This document shows, in pieces, positions 26,237 to 34,855 of a stretch of 64,000 bases of DNA. The DNA is from Oscillospiraceae bacterium (GTDB lineage: Bacteria; Bacillota; Clostridia; Oscillospirales; SIG627): NCBI GenBank assembly GCA_034925865.1, contig JAYFRN010000026.1, positions 1 through 64,000 on the forward strand. The letters run 5' to 3'. A program made the position numbers and the translations under genes. Within the stretch, counting starts at the first letter, position 1. Each line of letters starts with the position of its first letter. Under the pieces are notes generated by a model. The model did no database searches, was not told the DNA's origin, and saw only the letters and a list, made by a program, of their open reading frames with translations.

Positions 26237-26995
26237 TTATAATCCTACAGCTATAATGCTGCCATAATCATAAAGCGGATCCGAAGACAGCGATATTGGA
26301 TTAACACCGTGATTTTTACAAAAGCTATATATTTTATCAAATTCAGGATGTTTATCGATATCTCCGCAAAAAGCTATGATTTCTTTTGAAATTTTTCCAG
26401 ATGCTCCTCCTATAAATCCATAATCATATCCATCGAGTTTCACAGAATGAGATTCAAGCTTAAGACAATCAATACTGTTATTTCTGCATGCTATGAAAAT
26501 ACCTTCATCTTCGGTTATCAACGCATTGTTAGTTATTACGCAGGCATTACATTTTGTATATCCCTGTGAAACTCTGATTATATTCTTACTGTCATATATA
26601 TTCATTATTTTTTTATCAATTGTTAAAGGATTACATAAAAGCTTTTCACCGATCTCTACACCATTTAAAAGGACATCGCATGGATATTTATATGTATGAT
26701 TCTCAAACAGCACGGTTTCTATTGCTTTTCCTGAATAATTTATACAATCGGTTATACCTAATTTATCAAAACTAAGCTTATTATTATATTCAACAAAAAT
26801 AAATTTTAATGAATTAAAATAAAGCATATCAGGATGTCCTGAAACAGCATTGTCAAAATTAAAATTCGGAACAGTTTTTATGCATTCTGCTCCCAAAAGT
26901 CTCAGATTATATATTATTTCATCTGTTATTCTATAATCAACAATCAATAAATTTGAATAATTTATTGATTTAATACGATTCAGCTCAGAATTCAT
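26237..26995 (-). CDS. Pentein-like protein (DUF6873 type)
   Basis: The 252-residue soluble protein resembles the DUF6873 group, thought to have the fold of guanidino-group modifying enzymes. Markers are VSQGYTKCNACVITNNALITED (given in part: QGYTKCNACVI, TNNALITED), YDYGFIGGASGK and FCGDIDKHPEF, followed by the terminal DYGSIIAVGL. The repeated beta-beta-alpha-beta units with NNALIT/DE fit a five-bladed pentein. Whether it has the active cysteine and acidic pair is unclear. It is divergent from the spoVA operon, and clostridial members are often found near spore genes, but a role is unknown. Confidence 0.6.
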   Translation of the reverse strand: MNSELNRIKSINYSNLLIVDYRITDEIIYNLRLLGAECIKTVPNFNFDNAVSGHPDMLYFNSLKFIFVEYNNKLSFDKLGITDCINYSGKAIETVLFENHTYKYPCDVLLNGVEIGEKLLCNPLTIDKKIMNIYDSKNIIRVSQGYTKCNACVITNNALITEDEGIFIACRNNSIDCLKLESHSVKLDGYDYGFIGGASGKISKEIIAFCGDIDKHPEFDKIYSFCKNHGVNPISLSSDPLYDYGSIIAVGL

Positions 26996-27117
26996 TATTA
27001 TTAGGTCCTATTATTATTTCAAATTTTATATTTCAATTACTGTTTTGTTAAACGTGAATTTAATATGCAGTAAAGTCGAATTTTATATATGCAAATATAT
27101 TGAAAGGATGTATAACG

Positions 27118-27324
27118 ATGCTTATCTCTTCCCTGCTGAGCTGTAATAAGGATTGTAAGTATCAATCGGACGGTTTTTGTACAGCATACAGATATCAGAA
27201 CGATCGAACGATCAATGAATTGAGCTCAGAAATATTCGGCATAACAGGACTTGAACAGTGTAAATATTACAAAAGGAAAATGCAAAATAATAAATCCGAC
27301 AGCAAGACAGAGTTTTATATATGA
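27118..27324 (+). CDS. Small cysteine-rich protein ahead of spoVAC
   Basis: The 68-residue protein has six cysteines, arranged CNKDCKYQSDGFCTAY near the N-terminus and CKYYKRK near the middle, which looks like a small metal-binding module. The ATG at 27118 is preceded by AAAGGATG at 7 bp; a TTG at 27100 overlaps that site and is rejected. The stop codon overlaps the first possible ATG of spoVAC. Similar short Cys-rich genes accompany spoVA genes in Clostridia. The function is unknown. Confidence 0.65.
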   Translation: MLISSLLSCNKDCKYQSDGFCTAYRYQNDRTINELSSEIFGITGLEQCKYYKRKMQNNKSDSKTEFYI

Positions 27325-27386
27325 ATACAATGCTGGGTGATATAGTTTTTTATTCCCGACTCATGCTAATGAAAGGTATATATGGA

Positions 27387-27833
27387 ATGAATAATAACGA
27401 GTATAAAAAATACAGTAAGCATCATGCAAAAAAATCAAAATTCATTAAGGATTTTTTACTTGCATACTTTTGCGGCGGAATAATCTGTATGATTGGACAA
27501 GGTTTTTATGATCTATATATATATTTAGGATTAAATGAAAAAAGCGTAAAAATGCTGGTGCCTTCAACACTTGTTTTTTTTGCATGTCTTTTAACCGGAA
27601 TTGGAATTTTTGATAAAATAGCTAAATACTGCGGCGCCGGAACCTTAGTGCCGATTACCGGATTTGCCAATGCAATGATTGCTCCCGCTATGGATTATAA
27701 AACCGAAGGACTTATTCTTGGCGTAGGAGCAAAAATGTTTACTGTCGCAGGTCCGGTAATTGTTTTCGGAACATTATCATCCTGTATATATGGTATTTTA
27801 TTATTTATTGTAAAAGCGGTGAGCATAAAATGA
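27387..27833 (+). CDS. spoVAC: Stage V sporulation protein AC
   Basis: The 148-residue membrane protein matches SpoVAC: FLLAYFCGGIICMIGQGFYD (TM1), LVPSTLVFFACLLTGIGIFDKIAKYCGAGTLVPITGF (the family core, here split as GIGIFDKIAKYCGAGT and LVPITGFANAMIAPA) and a final hydrophobic helix. SpoVA proteins form the forespore-membrane channel that moves dipicolinic acid into and out of spores; AC behaves as a mechanosensitive channel in Bacillus. I chose the ATG at 27387 (GAAAGG 10 bp upstream, normal length); the ATG at 27321 overlapping the previous stop would add 22 residues. Confidence 0.93.
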   Translation: MNNNEYKKYSKHHAKKSKFIKDFLLAYFCGGIICMIGQGFYDLYIYLGLNEKSVKMLVPSTLVFFACLLTGIGIFDKIAKYCGAGTLVPITGFANAMIAPAMDYKTEGLILGVGAKMFTVAGPVIVFGTLSSCIYGILLFIVKAVSIK

Positions 27834-28831
27834 GAAAAGTATTTGTTTTTACGAAAAAGCCCAAAATAATATCTGTTTCATCTGTTGTAGGAAAAAAGGA
27901 AAAGGATGGTCCTTTAGGGTCGTTATTTGATTTTTCATATGCGGATACTAAAGCTTCTCAGAAGACATGGGAAAAAGCTGAAAGCGAATTTGTTAAAAAA
28001 GCTTTTGAAATAGCATTATCCAAAGCAAGTTTGAAAAATGACGATGTTGATACTGTTTTCTGCGGTGATCTCATAAATCAATGCACAGTAAGCACATATG
28101 GATTGATTGACAGACAAATACCGTATTTCGGTATTTACGGAGCATGTTCTACTTTCGCGGAAGGTCTTATATTATCAGGTAATGCAGTCGAATCAGGCTT
28201 TTCGGAAATCAGCGCGTCTGCTACTTCGTCTCATTTTTGTACTGCGGAAAGACAATATCGCTTCCCTATCGAATATGGATGTCAGAGAACCCCGACATCT
28301 CAGAATACGGTCACGGCAGCAGGAGCAGTTATTATTTCATCAAAACATGAGTCAAATATATATTTAAACGAAGCGTTATGCGGAATACCGATTCAAAAAG
28401 GGATTACTGACATCAATAATATGGGAGCCGCAATGGCTCCTGCAGCGGCTGATACTATAATAAGGTATTTTAAACTAAGCGGGAATAATCCTAGAAATTT
28501 TGATATCATTGCGACAGGAGATTTGGGAGAAGAAGGACATTCAATATTACTTGAAATATTATCCCGTGAAGGTGTAGAAATAGGCAGTAATTTTACTGAT
28601 TGCGGAAAACTCATTTATGATATTAAAAAACAAGATATGCACGCCGGGGGTTCAGGGTGCGGATGCTCTGCAGCTGTTACAAACGCATATTTTTATAAGC
28701 TTCTTATAGAAAATAAAATAAAAGATTTATTGATAATAGGAACCGGAGCTCTTTTGAGCCCGCTCTCATCTCTGCAAGGGATGGAGACACCCGGTATAGC
28801 GCATTTGATTAGAATTACCAGGGAGACTTAA
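27830..28831 (+). CDS. spoVAD: Stage V sporulation protein AD
   Basis: The 333-residue soluble protein has a thiolase-like fold typical of SpoVAD. Recognisable pieces are FCGDLINQCTVSTYG, FGIYGACSTFAEGLIL (where thiolases have their active cysteine), CTAERQYRFPIEYG and DMHAGGSGCGCSA near the C-terminus. SpoVAD binds dipicolinic acid in Bacillus. The ATG overlaps the spoVAC stop by 4 bp, so translation is coupled. Confidence 0.96.
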   Translation: MRKVFVFTKKPKIISVSSVVGKKEKDGPLGSLFDFSYADTKASQKTWEKAESEFVKKAFEIALSKASLKNDDVDTVFCGDLINQCTVSTYGLIDRQIPYFGIYGACSTFAEGLILSGNAVESGFSEISASATSSHFCTAERQYRFPIEYGCQRTPTSQNTVTAAGAVIISSKHESNIYLNEALCGIPIQKGITDINNMGAAMAPAAADTIIRYFKLSGNNPRNFDIIATGDLGEEGHSILLEILSREGVEIGSNFTDCGKLIYDIKKQDMHAGGSGCGCSAAVTNAYFYKLLIENKIKDLLIIGTGALLSPLSSLQGMETPGIAHLIRITRET

Positions 28832-28834
28832 ATT

Positions 28835-29188
28835 ATGATGTATTTAAATGTTTTTCTTATAGGTGGTATGCTTTGCGGAATCGCACAGCTTCTCATTGAT
28901 TTTACAGGGATTACTCCGGCTCGTATATTAACCGGATATGTATGCGGAGGCGTTCTCCTTACAGCGATAGGTTTTTATGAGCCTCTTGTTAAGTTTGCCG
29001 GATGCGGTGCAACTGTGCCTCTTACAGGTTTTGGCTATTCTCTTGCCAACGGTGTTAAAGATGCAGTAGAAGAATTCGGATTGTTAGGGGTTATTTCGGG
29101 TGGCCTTTCCGGCACTGCTGCCGGAATTGGCGCGGCTATAATATTCGGTTTTACAATTGCTATGCTTTTTAACAGTAAGCCTTTATGA
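28835..29188 (+). CDS. spoVAE: Stage V sporulation protein AE
   Basis: The 117-residue membrane protein carries GMLCGIAQLLIDFT, ARILTGYVCGGVLLTAIGFYEPL, and GCGATVPLTGFGYSLANG, the SpoVAE core (longer pieces split for brevity). It is the third piece of the minimal SpoVA-C-D-E channel found in Clostridia. It starts 3 bp after spoVAD. No spoVAF or spoVAB follows. Confidence 0.94.
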   Translation: MMYLNVFLIGGMLCGIAQLLIDFTGITPARILTGYVCGGVLLTAIGFYEPLVKFAGCGATVPLTGFGYSLANGVKDAVEEFGLLGVISGGLSGTAAGIGAAIIFGFTIAMLFNSKPL

Positions 29189-29299
29189 GCCATCAAGTAT
29201 TCTGCATTTATATTATATTACAGATTTTATGAATTCTCAAGAGTTTTGTGTATATCAAAGCATTTTCTTTAAGTGTTAATAACGTTAATAATAGAAAAA

Positions 29300-29385
29300 G
29301 CGCTCCGTATTATATTAAAACAGCAATTAAATAATCCTTTTTAATAGAAATTATTTTTGATGTGATAATAATTTATACGGAACGC
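29300..29385. other. Inverted repeat between spoVAE and the CBM gene
   Basis: GCGCTCCGTAT (29300-29310) pairs with ATACGGAACGC (29375-29385) with one mismatch across an AT-rich 64-nt loop. It sits between two convergent genes and may close the transcripts from both sides, though no classic T tract is present. Confidence 0.4.
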
Positions 29386-29415
29386 ATCAATTTATAAATT
29401 TATTCTAATCAATAT

Positions 29416-30207
29416 TTATATTTTTTTCTTTGATACAGTTATAGCCACCGCTAATGAAATAACTGTTGTCATGACAAAAATAATCATTGAATCTCCTGTT
29501 GAAGGCGATGTAGTATCTTCTTCTTTTTCTGTTTCTGTTTCTGTCGGTTCTGCAGGAAGCGTTATTATATCACCAACAGAGAAAAAGCCATATGTATCAG
29601 GTGACCAAAGACTGAAATTCGTAGCGGTGTTTTGAAGTACGATATTGTTTTGATTTCCTGAACCGTTTTGGTAAATATCTGTGATCATTAAAGCAAGGGC
29701 GATTTTGTTTTCGTTTTTACTGCTGATCAAGGAACGAGGAGCTCTGAATTCTGTGTTGTATCCTTCTGATACCTTAATAGCTTTTCCTGCAAAATCAGCA
29801 TCTTTAGTATTATCACTTCCGCTTATAACGCTGTCACTGTTTATACGGTACTGGAATAAACCTGAACTATCCGGATTAAATAAATACTCACAGCAGTCAA
29901 AATCCCACTCATTGCCTGTTTTTGAAAGACAGTCCGTTTTATCTGATACTTCTATAAAGATATAAAGATATTTTTCGCTGCAGATAAAATAAGCTTTACC
30001 TTGAACATCAAGCTTCCCGCCGAGAATTCTGTTAATATCAAGCTTTATTCCATATTGATCATAAAATGCATCTTTGACGCCATCAACTTCAATTTCCTTT
30101 GGAAGAACCGAGAGCTTGCCAAAATCATCTGCTCCTAAAGCACTAATAGGCAAGCAAAGACAGAGAATCAAAATAGAAAGAATTGCGGTTAATAAAAGCT
30201 TTTTCAT
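29416..30207 (-). CDS. Secreted CBM9-like protein with sortase-type tail
   Basis: The 263-residue protein has a cleavable signal peptide (residues 1-25, ending SALGA). The central domain (about 38-220: EVDGVKDAFYDQYG, YLYIFIEVSDKTD, WDFDCCEYLFNPD, GYNTEFRAPRSLI) has the order of carbohydrate-binding module family 9. A Thr/Glu linker leads to SPSTGDS, a membrane helix and KKK, the arrangement of a sortase substrate of the (N/S)PxTGD type. It is therefore probably fixed to the wall and binds sugars. It has its own consensus promoter. No sortase gene is nearby. Confidence 0.7.
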   Translation of the reverse strand: MKKLLLTAILSILILCLCLPISALGADDFGKLSVLPKEIEVDGVKDAFYDQYGIKLDINRILGGKLDVQGKAYFICSEKYLYIFIEVSDKTDCLSKTGNEWDFDCCEYLFNPDSSGLFQYRINSDSVISGSDNTKDADFAGKAIKVSEGYNTEFRAPRSLISSKNENKIALALMITDIYQNGSGNQNNIVLQNTATNFSLWSPDTYGFFSVGDIITLPAEPTETETEKEEDTTSPSTGDSMIIFVMTTVISLAVAITVSKKKI

Positions 30208-30251
30208 TACAATACCACCTTAAATATATTGTGATTTGAACATCTAACCTT

Positions 30252-30280
30252 ATTATATCATATCATAAATACATTGTCAA
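30252..30280 (-). promoter_or_regulatory. Perfect-consensus promoter of the CBM9-like gene
   Basis: Minus strand TTGACA (30275-30280), 17-bp spacer, TATAAT (30252-30257). Both hexamers match the sigma-A consensus exactly, so strong vegetative expression is expected. Confidence 0.85.
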
Positions 30281-30390
30281 CAATATTTTAATATATTTAT
30301 TGTATATTATTCATATTGCGTTTACTTTCTATATTATAGACGATGTATAATATTGATCTTATAAAAAGTAAATCGTTAACAATTAATGTG

Positions 30391-30419
30391 TTTACAAATT
30401 GCATTTGGTGTTGTATAAT
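30391..30419 (+). promoter_or_regulatory. prfB promoter
   Basis: TTTACA (30391-30396), 17-bp spacer, TATAAT (30414-30419), 38 bp before the prfB start. It is divergent from the promoter at 30252-30280. Confidence 0.8.
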
Positions 30420-30456
30420 ATATATGAGTATTTAAGAATCTCCGGAGGATAAACCC

Positions 30457-31569
30457 TTGGTTTTAATTTTGGAACAGGCAAATCAACTGGCTCGTGATCT
30501 TAAAAAAGATATAACAGAGCTTGGAAATGCAATACAAATAGAAAAGCTGAAAAATGAATTATCTACACTTGAAGAACAGACACAACAATCGGACTTTTGG
30601 CTTGACTCCAACCGTTCTCAGACAATTATGGCCGTTCTTAAAGACAAAAAATCCGTATATGACTCATACATTGAACTATGTGAGTTGATGAAATCGACCG
30701 AAGAACTTATTGAGCTGGCTTCGGACACCGATGACGATTCATTAAGCGCCGATATCATGGCTGATGTAAAACGGATGCAGAATATGTATGAGCATCAGCG
30801 TACCCGGCTTTTGCTTTCCGGTGAATATGACAAACTCAACGCAATTCTTTCTATTCATCCGGGTGCGGGCGGCACAGAAGCACAGGATTGGGCTGAGATG
30901 CTTTACAGAATGTATATGCGTTTTGCTGAACGTGATGGATTCAAATTTAAAATGCTGGATTATCTTGACGGCGATGAAGCAGGCATTAAAAGCGCCACCT
31001 TCTCTGTCGAAGGTGAATATGCATATGGTTATTTAAAAGGTGAAGCCGGTGTTCATAGGCTTGTTCGTGTATCTCCATTTGACGCTTCCGGCAGAAGGCA
31101 TACTTCATTTGCTTCTGTAGAAGTTACGCCTGAATTTACAGATGCATTAAAGATTGAAATTCGAGATGAAGACTTGAAAATTGAGGCCCACCGTGCCAGC
31201 GGAGCCGGCGGTCAGCATATCAATAAAACCGATTCTGCCATTAGAATTATACACATACCTTCTGGTATTGTAGTTGGCTGTCAAAATGAGAGAAGCCAGC
31301 TTCAAAATAAGGAAGTAGCTATGAAAATGTTAAAATCAAAGCTGCTTGAAATCAAAAAACGCGAAAATTATGAAAAAATTGAAGACATTAAGGGTGTAAA
31401 ACTCAATATTGAGTGGGGGGCGCAGATCAGATCCTATGTCTTTATGCCATATACTCTTGTTAAAGATCACAGGACAAATTATGAAGACGGCGATATAAAT
31501 AAAATCATGGACGGAGATCTCGACGGCTTTATAAACGCATATCTTAAACATAACACTGAAACTAATTAA
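30457..31569 (+). CDS. prfB: Peptide chain release factor 2, without programmed frameshift
   Basis: The 370-residue protein is complete. The stop-recognising SPF tripeptide is at 206-208 and the catalytic GGQ at 251-253. RF2 frees the peptide at UGA and UAA codons. In many bacteria prfB has an in-frame UGA near codon 25 that needs a +1 frameshift; here one open frame runs from the N-terminal domain to the end, so that control is absent. The start is TTG at 30457, supported by GGAGGA 7 bp upstream. The small Cys/Asp-rich membrane gene follows after 22 bp. Confidence 0.95.
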   Translation: MVLILEQANQLARDLKKDITELGNAIQIEKLKNELSTLEEQTQQSDFWLDSNRSQTIMAVLKDKKSVYDSYIELCELMKSTEELIELASDTDDDSLSADIMADVKRMQNMYEHQRTRLLLSGEYDKLNAILSIHPGAGGTEAQDWAEMLYRMYMRFAERDGFKFKMLDYLDGDEAGIKSATFSVEGEYAYGYLKGEAGVHRLVRVSPFDASGRRHTSFASVEVTPEFTDALKIEIRDEDLKIEAHRASGAGGQHINKTDSAIRIIHIPSGIVVGCQNERSQLQNKEVAMKMLKSKLLEIKKRENYEKIEDIKGVKLNIEWGAQIRSYVFMPYTLVKDHRTNYEDGDINKIMDGDLDGFINAYLKHNTETN

Positions 31570-31591
31570 TAATCAAGTAAAGGAGATCAAA

Positions 31592-31942
31592 ATGGACTGC
31601 GAAAAAATCATCAAAAAGAACTCAAAACTCATTATCGGTGCCGCTCTTATTGGACAGGCCTTTGTTTGCTTTGTAATGTTTCTTGCTTTTATGAAGAAGA
31701 ACAAAGGACTTTCAGGGGCATTCTTTTCTTTAGGCCTTTTAGGAGGGCTTTCCGGAGCATGGATGCTTTATAATGAATATAAAGCTATCGAATTAGAAAA
31801 ATCAAATTACGACTGCAGTTGTGATTGTGAATGTGACTGCGATGAATGCAATGATGATGAATGTCTTGACAAATCAGACTTGTTTGATGAAGAAGATTCA
31901 TCTGATATTGATTGTTCAATTGAATCTGAGGATGATAAGTAA
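31592..31942 (+). CDS. Small membrane protein with Cys/Asp-rich tail
   Basis: The 116-residue protein has two hydrophobic helices (about 13-34 and 40-59) and a short basic loop. The tail begins with CSCDCECDCDECNDDEC, seven cysteines alternating with acidic residues, and ends in a very acidic Ser/Asp/Glu stretch with one more Cys. I know no family for it. The tail looks suited to binding soft or divalent metals, or iron-sulfur, but this is inference. An AAAGGAGA ribosome site precedes the ATG. It is cotranscribed with prfB and closed by a hairpin at 32001-32042. Confidence 0.6.
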   Translation: MDCEKIIKKNSKLIIGAALIGQAFVCFVMFLAFMKKNKGLSGAFFSLGLLGGLSGAWMLYNEYKAIELEKSNYDCSCDCECDCDECNDDECLDKSDLFDEEDSSDIDCSIESEDDK

Positions 31943-32000
31943 TTCTTTATCTGACCCGTTATCGCATTGAAAGATGTTGCAGAAAAAATTCAAAAAGAAA

Positions 32001-32053
32001 ACAGAGCCAAATGCCTACGAAAAGTAGTGCAGATGGCTCTGTCTTTTGTTTCT
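32001..32053. terminator. Terminator between convergent genes
   Basis: ACAGAGCCA (32001-32009) pairs with TGGCTCTGT (32034-32042), with an inner partial stem, followed by CTTTTGTTTCTT. An A-rich stretch precedes it, so it may work in both directions. Confidence 0.75.
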
Positions 32054-32727
32054 TAATTATCAATTTTGATTTTATTATTATTTCTCAGTTGAATAAGGCT
32101 TCCTATAATACTGCCGCTTAAGCCTTTTATCTCTGTCTCTTTTTTTGTTACAGTATCAGTTATTTTTATCCCAACTCGCGTTTTATTATCAGAAGCTGTA
32201 TACTCCTCGTATATTCTGTATTCGAATCCGCAGTTAATAAATGTTAAATAATTTAAATCCATACCTTCATTATCTGCTCCACCTCCGCGCAAATAATAAG
32301 AGTAGGTAAATTTATTCCATGAATCGGCTATATTTTCCGGATATTCAAGTTCAATATTATCTTCTTTCCCGAAACGATATACTATATAATCCGGCTGCAT
32401 TTCTGATATACACACGGATAATGTTTTAAGTGAATCTTCCGTCTTAAAACTGAATAATAACTGCTCATTTTCAGAGCATAAATTCTCTCCGTATTTGTTT
32501 TGGGAGTTTATGAAGTCTGTTTCTGCCAGATTTTCTGGAGGTAAAACAGTTTCGTTTGGAGAGTTAATAGCTTGGCTTGCTATATTTTGCTGATCTGATT
32601 GTAAGGAAGTCGATGGTAATGTTGATAATGTTGAATTATCTGGGCTTTGAACACTTTTACCACCTAAAAAGCAACAAATGATCATAATAATTGCAACAGC
32701 ATATATACTTAATTTCTTTATATTCAT
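32053..32727 (-). CDS. Secreted or lipid-anchored hypothetical protein
   Basis: The 224-residue protein has a hydrophobic leader (YAVAIIMIICCFLGG) and then a Ser/Gln/Asn-rich linker before a compact beta-rich domain (about 85-215, with YSYYLRGGGADNEGMDLNYL). I do not recognise the domain. GGAG lies 9 bp before the ATG at 32727, which I prefer to an upstream ATG at 32745. It comes 20-40 bp after the last V-ATPase gene on the same strand and could be read from that message, but no functional link is visible. Confidence 0.55.
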   Translation of the reverse strand: MNIKKLSIYAVAIIMIICCFLGGKSVQSPDNSTLSTLPSTSLQSDQQNIASQAINSPNETVLPPENLAETDFINSQNKYGENLCSENEQLLFSFKTEDSLKTLSVCISEMQPDYIVYRFGKEDNIELEYPENIADSWNKFTYSYYLRGGGADNEGMDLNYLTFINCGFEYRIYEEYTASDNKTRVGIKITDTVTKKETEIKGLSGSIIGSLIQLRNNNKIKIDN

Positions 32728-32766
32728 TGATATTACTCCGATCATTGTTAAGAAATATTAGTAATA

Positions 32767-33429
32767 CTATTCTTTCTGCTTGGATTCTATTTGCGCTTTT
32801 ATCATCATGTCTTTGACTTTCATTAAGCGAGTAAGGTTTCCTCGTTCATTTTCATCAAGCTTCATTGTGATCGAATGAATATTCAATTCAAGGTTCGGAA
32901 TCATGATATACTCAAGCGCATTAACGCGGCGTCTGGTACGTTCTATTTCAGCTGATAATAACTGTGCAGCCTTTTCTTTTTCCGCCAAAGTAATCATATC
33001 AGGTAAAATCCGTTGAAGATATTCCAATGCGCTGTCAAGTTCCCCAGAAGTAAAGGCAAAACCGTACGAAAAAATATCTGAAGAATCGTTACCGGAGTTG
33101 ATTTCCGTTTTAAAGGTCGGAACGATTACACTCATTATGTTTTCGCTTGAAACCTCAAGAGAAGCAGTCAGCTTCGGATATATCAGGGATTCTTCTATTA
33201 TTTTATCCGATGTAGCGGCGGCGGCAACGGTAAAACTCTCATTTAGCTTTATCAGAGCAGCTTCAACCTTAATGCGCAGTTCCATATTTTCTTTTGCGAT
33301 CGCAAGATATTTTTTCATTAGCTCATCGCGTTTATCTTTGAGTAACTTATGACCGCGTTTTGCGGTTTTCAGACGCTTTTTGAGCTTTGTAAGCTCCATA
33401 CGCGTCGGGTTAACATGCGTCTGTGCCAC
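32767..33429 (-). CDS. ntpD: V-type ATPase subunit D
   Basis: The 220-residue protein starts THVNPTRMELTKLKKRLKTA, the family signature, and is a long coiled coil at both ends. Subunit D is the central rotor shaft inside the A3B3 head. GTG at 33429 is the start; AAGGATA lies upstream at a longish 13 bp. It is the last ATPase gene of the operon, following B by 29 bp. Confidence 0.94.
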   Translation of the reverse strand: MAQTHVNPTRMELTKLKKRLKTAKRGHKLLKDKRDELMKKYLAIAKENMELRIKVEAALIKLNESFTVAAAATSDKIIEESLIYPKLTASLEVSSENIMSVIVPTFKTEINSGNDSSDIFSYGFAFTSGELDSALEYLQRILPDMITLAEKEKAAQLLSAEIERTRRRVNALEYIMIPNLELNIHSITMKLDENERGNLTRLMKVKDMMIKAQIESKQKE

Positions 33430-33458
33430 AGTGATTTATCTTATCCTTTCGGCAGTAA

Positions 33459-34835
33459 TCAATCCTTTTCAGGCCAATATTTATCAAACAGCTTCGGCTT
33501 GATTCTTTTAAGCTCGGATTTTGGGAATATTTTTAGCAGTTTCCAGCCGATATCAAGGGTCTGTTGTATTGATCTGTTTTCGTCAAAGCCCTGATTTATA
33601 TATTGCTTTTCAAATTCATCTGCAAATGCAGCATAAAGCCTGTCGGTAGGAGTCAAGGCGGCTTCACCAAGAACAATCATCAGTTCTTTTGCTTCTTTTC
33701 CACGTGCATAACATGAAAAGAGCTGGTTCATTGTATTCGCATGATCTTCTCTTGTTTTTCCTTCGCCTATTCCCTTGTCTTTTAAGCGTGAAAGCGACGG
33801 TAAAACATCAACCGGCGGAAGTATTCCCTTTCTGTACAATTCTCTGGAAAGTATAATCTGTCCTTCAGTAATATATCCTGTAAGGTCTGGAATCGGATGT
33901 GTTTTGTCATCTTCAGGCATAGTCAATATCGGAATCATTGTAATACTGCCCTTTTGACCCAGTTTCCTGCCGGCTCTTTCATAAATGCTTGCAAGATCGG
34001 TATATAAATAGCCTGGATATCCTCTTCTTCCGGGGACTTCTTTTCGTGCGGCGGAAATTTCACGTAATGCTTCGGCGTAATTCGTGATATCTGTCAGAAT
34101 AACGAGGACCTGCATATCGCAGTCGTATGCTAGATATTCTGCTGCTGTCAAAGCCATACGGGGCGTTGATATTCTTTCTATTGCAGGGTCGCTGGCAAGA
34201 TTTATAAACAGAATTGTTCTGTCGATAGCGCCTGTTTTTCTAAAATCACTTATAAAGAAATCTGCTTCTTCGAATGTAATTCCAATGGCTGCAAAAACGA
34301 CTGCGAATTTTTCATCTGATCCGAGAACTTTTGATTGTCTTGCAATCTGAGCTGCCAGATTCGCGTGAGGAAGTCCGGAACCAGAAAAGATTGGCAGCTT
34401 TTGTCCGCGGACAAGTGTATTCAATCCGTCTATTGTGGATATACCGGTTTGGATAAATTCGCTTGGATAATTTCGTGCCGCTGGATTTATCGGAGTGCCG
34501 TTTATGTCAAGCGTTTTTTCTGCGATGATCTTCGGACCGCCGTCTATCGGATTTCCCATTCCGCCGAAAACACGTCCCAGCATATCCTGAGAGACATCGA
34601 GCTGAACGCCATGTCCTGAAAACCTGACTTTGCTTTCTGCGAGATTTAATCCCGCGCTGCTTTCGAAAAGCTGTACAAGAGCGTTCGAACCGTTGACCTC
34701 CAACACTTTGCATCTTCTGATATCGCCGTTTGGCAGCTCAATTTCACCCAGCTCATCGTACTTTACGTTTTCAACCTGCTTTACGAGCATCAGAGGACCG
34801 GCGACCTCTTGAATCGTTTTGTATTCTTTGATCAT
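33459..34835 (-). CDS. ntpB: V-type ATPase subunit B
   Basis: The 458-residue non-catalytic subunit has the altered P-loop region [21 protein letters not shown] (given as [11 protein letters not shown]), which lacks the Walker lysine, and the typical [19 protein letters not shown] pattern. It supplies the arginine finger and alternates with subunit A in the head. It lies 20 bp after the A gene. Confidence 0.97.
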   Translation of the reverse strand: MIKEYKTIQEVAGPLMLVKQVENVKYDELGEIELPNGDIRRCKVLEVNGSNALVQLFESSAGLNLAESKVRFSGHGVQLDVSQDMLGRVFGGMGNPIDGGPKIIAEKTLDINGTPINPAARNYPSEFIQTGISTIDGLNTLVRGQKLPIFSGSGLPHANLAAQIARQSKVLGSDEKFAVVFAAIGITFEEADFFISDFRKTGAIDRTILFINLASDPAIERISTPRMALTAAEYLAYDCDMQVLVILTDITNYAEALREISAARKEVPGRRGYPGYLYTDLASIYERAGRKLGQKGSITMIPILTMPEDDKTHPIPDLTGYITEGQIILSRELYRKGILPPVDVLPSLSRLKDKGIGEGKTREDHANTMNQLFSCYARGKEAKELMIVLGEAALTPTDRLYAAFADEFEKQYINQGFDENRSIQQTLDIGWKLLKIFPKSELKRIKPKLFDKYWPEKD

Positions 34836-34855
34836 TTTATTTTCTCCCGTTGCGC

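Noticed and set aside
27001-27117. Sigma-G promoter for the spoVA operon
   Set aside because: Forespore expression is expected, but no pair of boxes with correct spacing was convincing enough to list.
30457-30560. Programmed +1 frameshift in prfB
   Set aside because: No in-frame stop occurs in the first 40 codons and the protein is full length without one.
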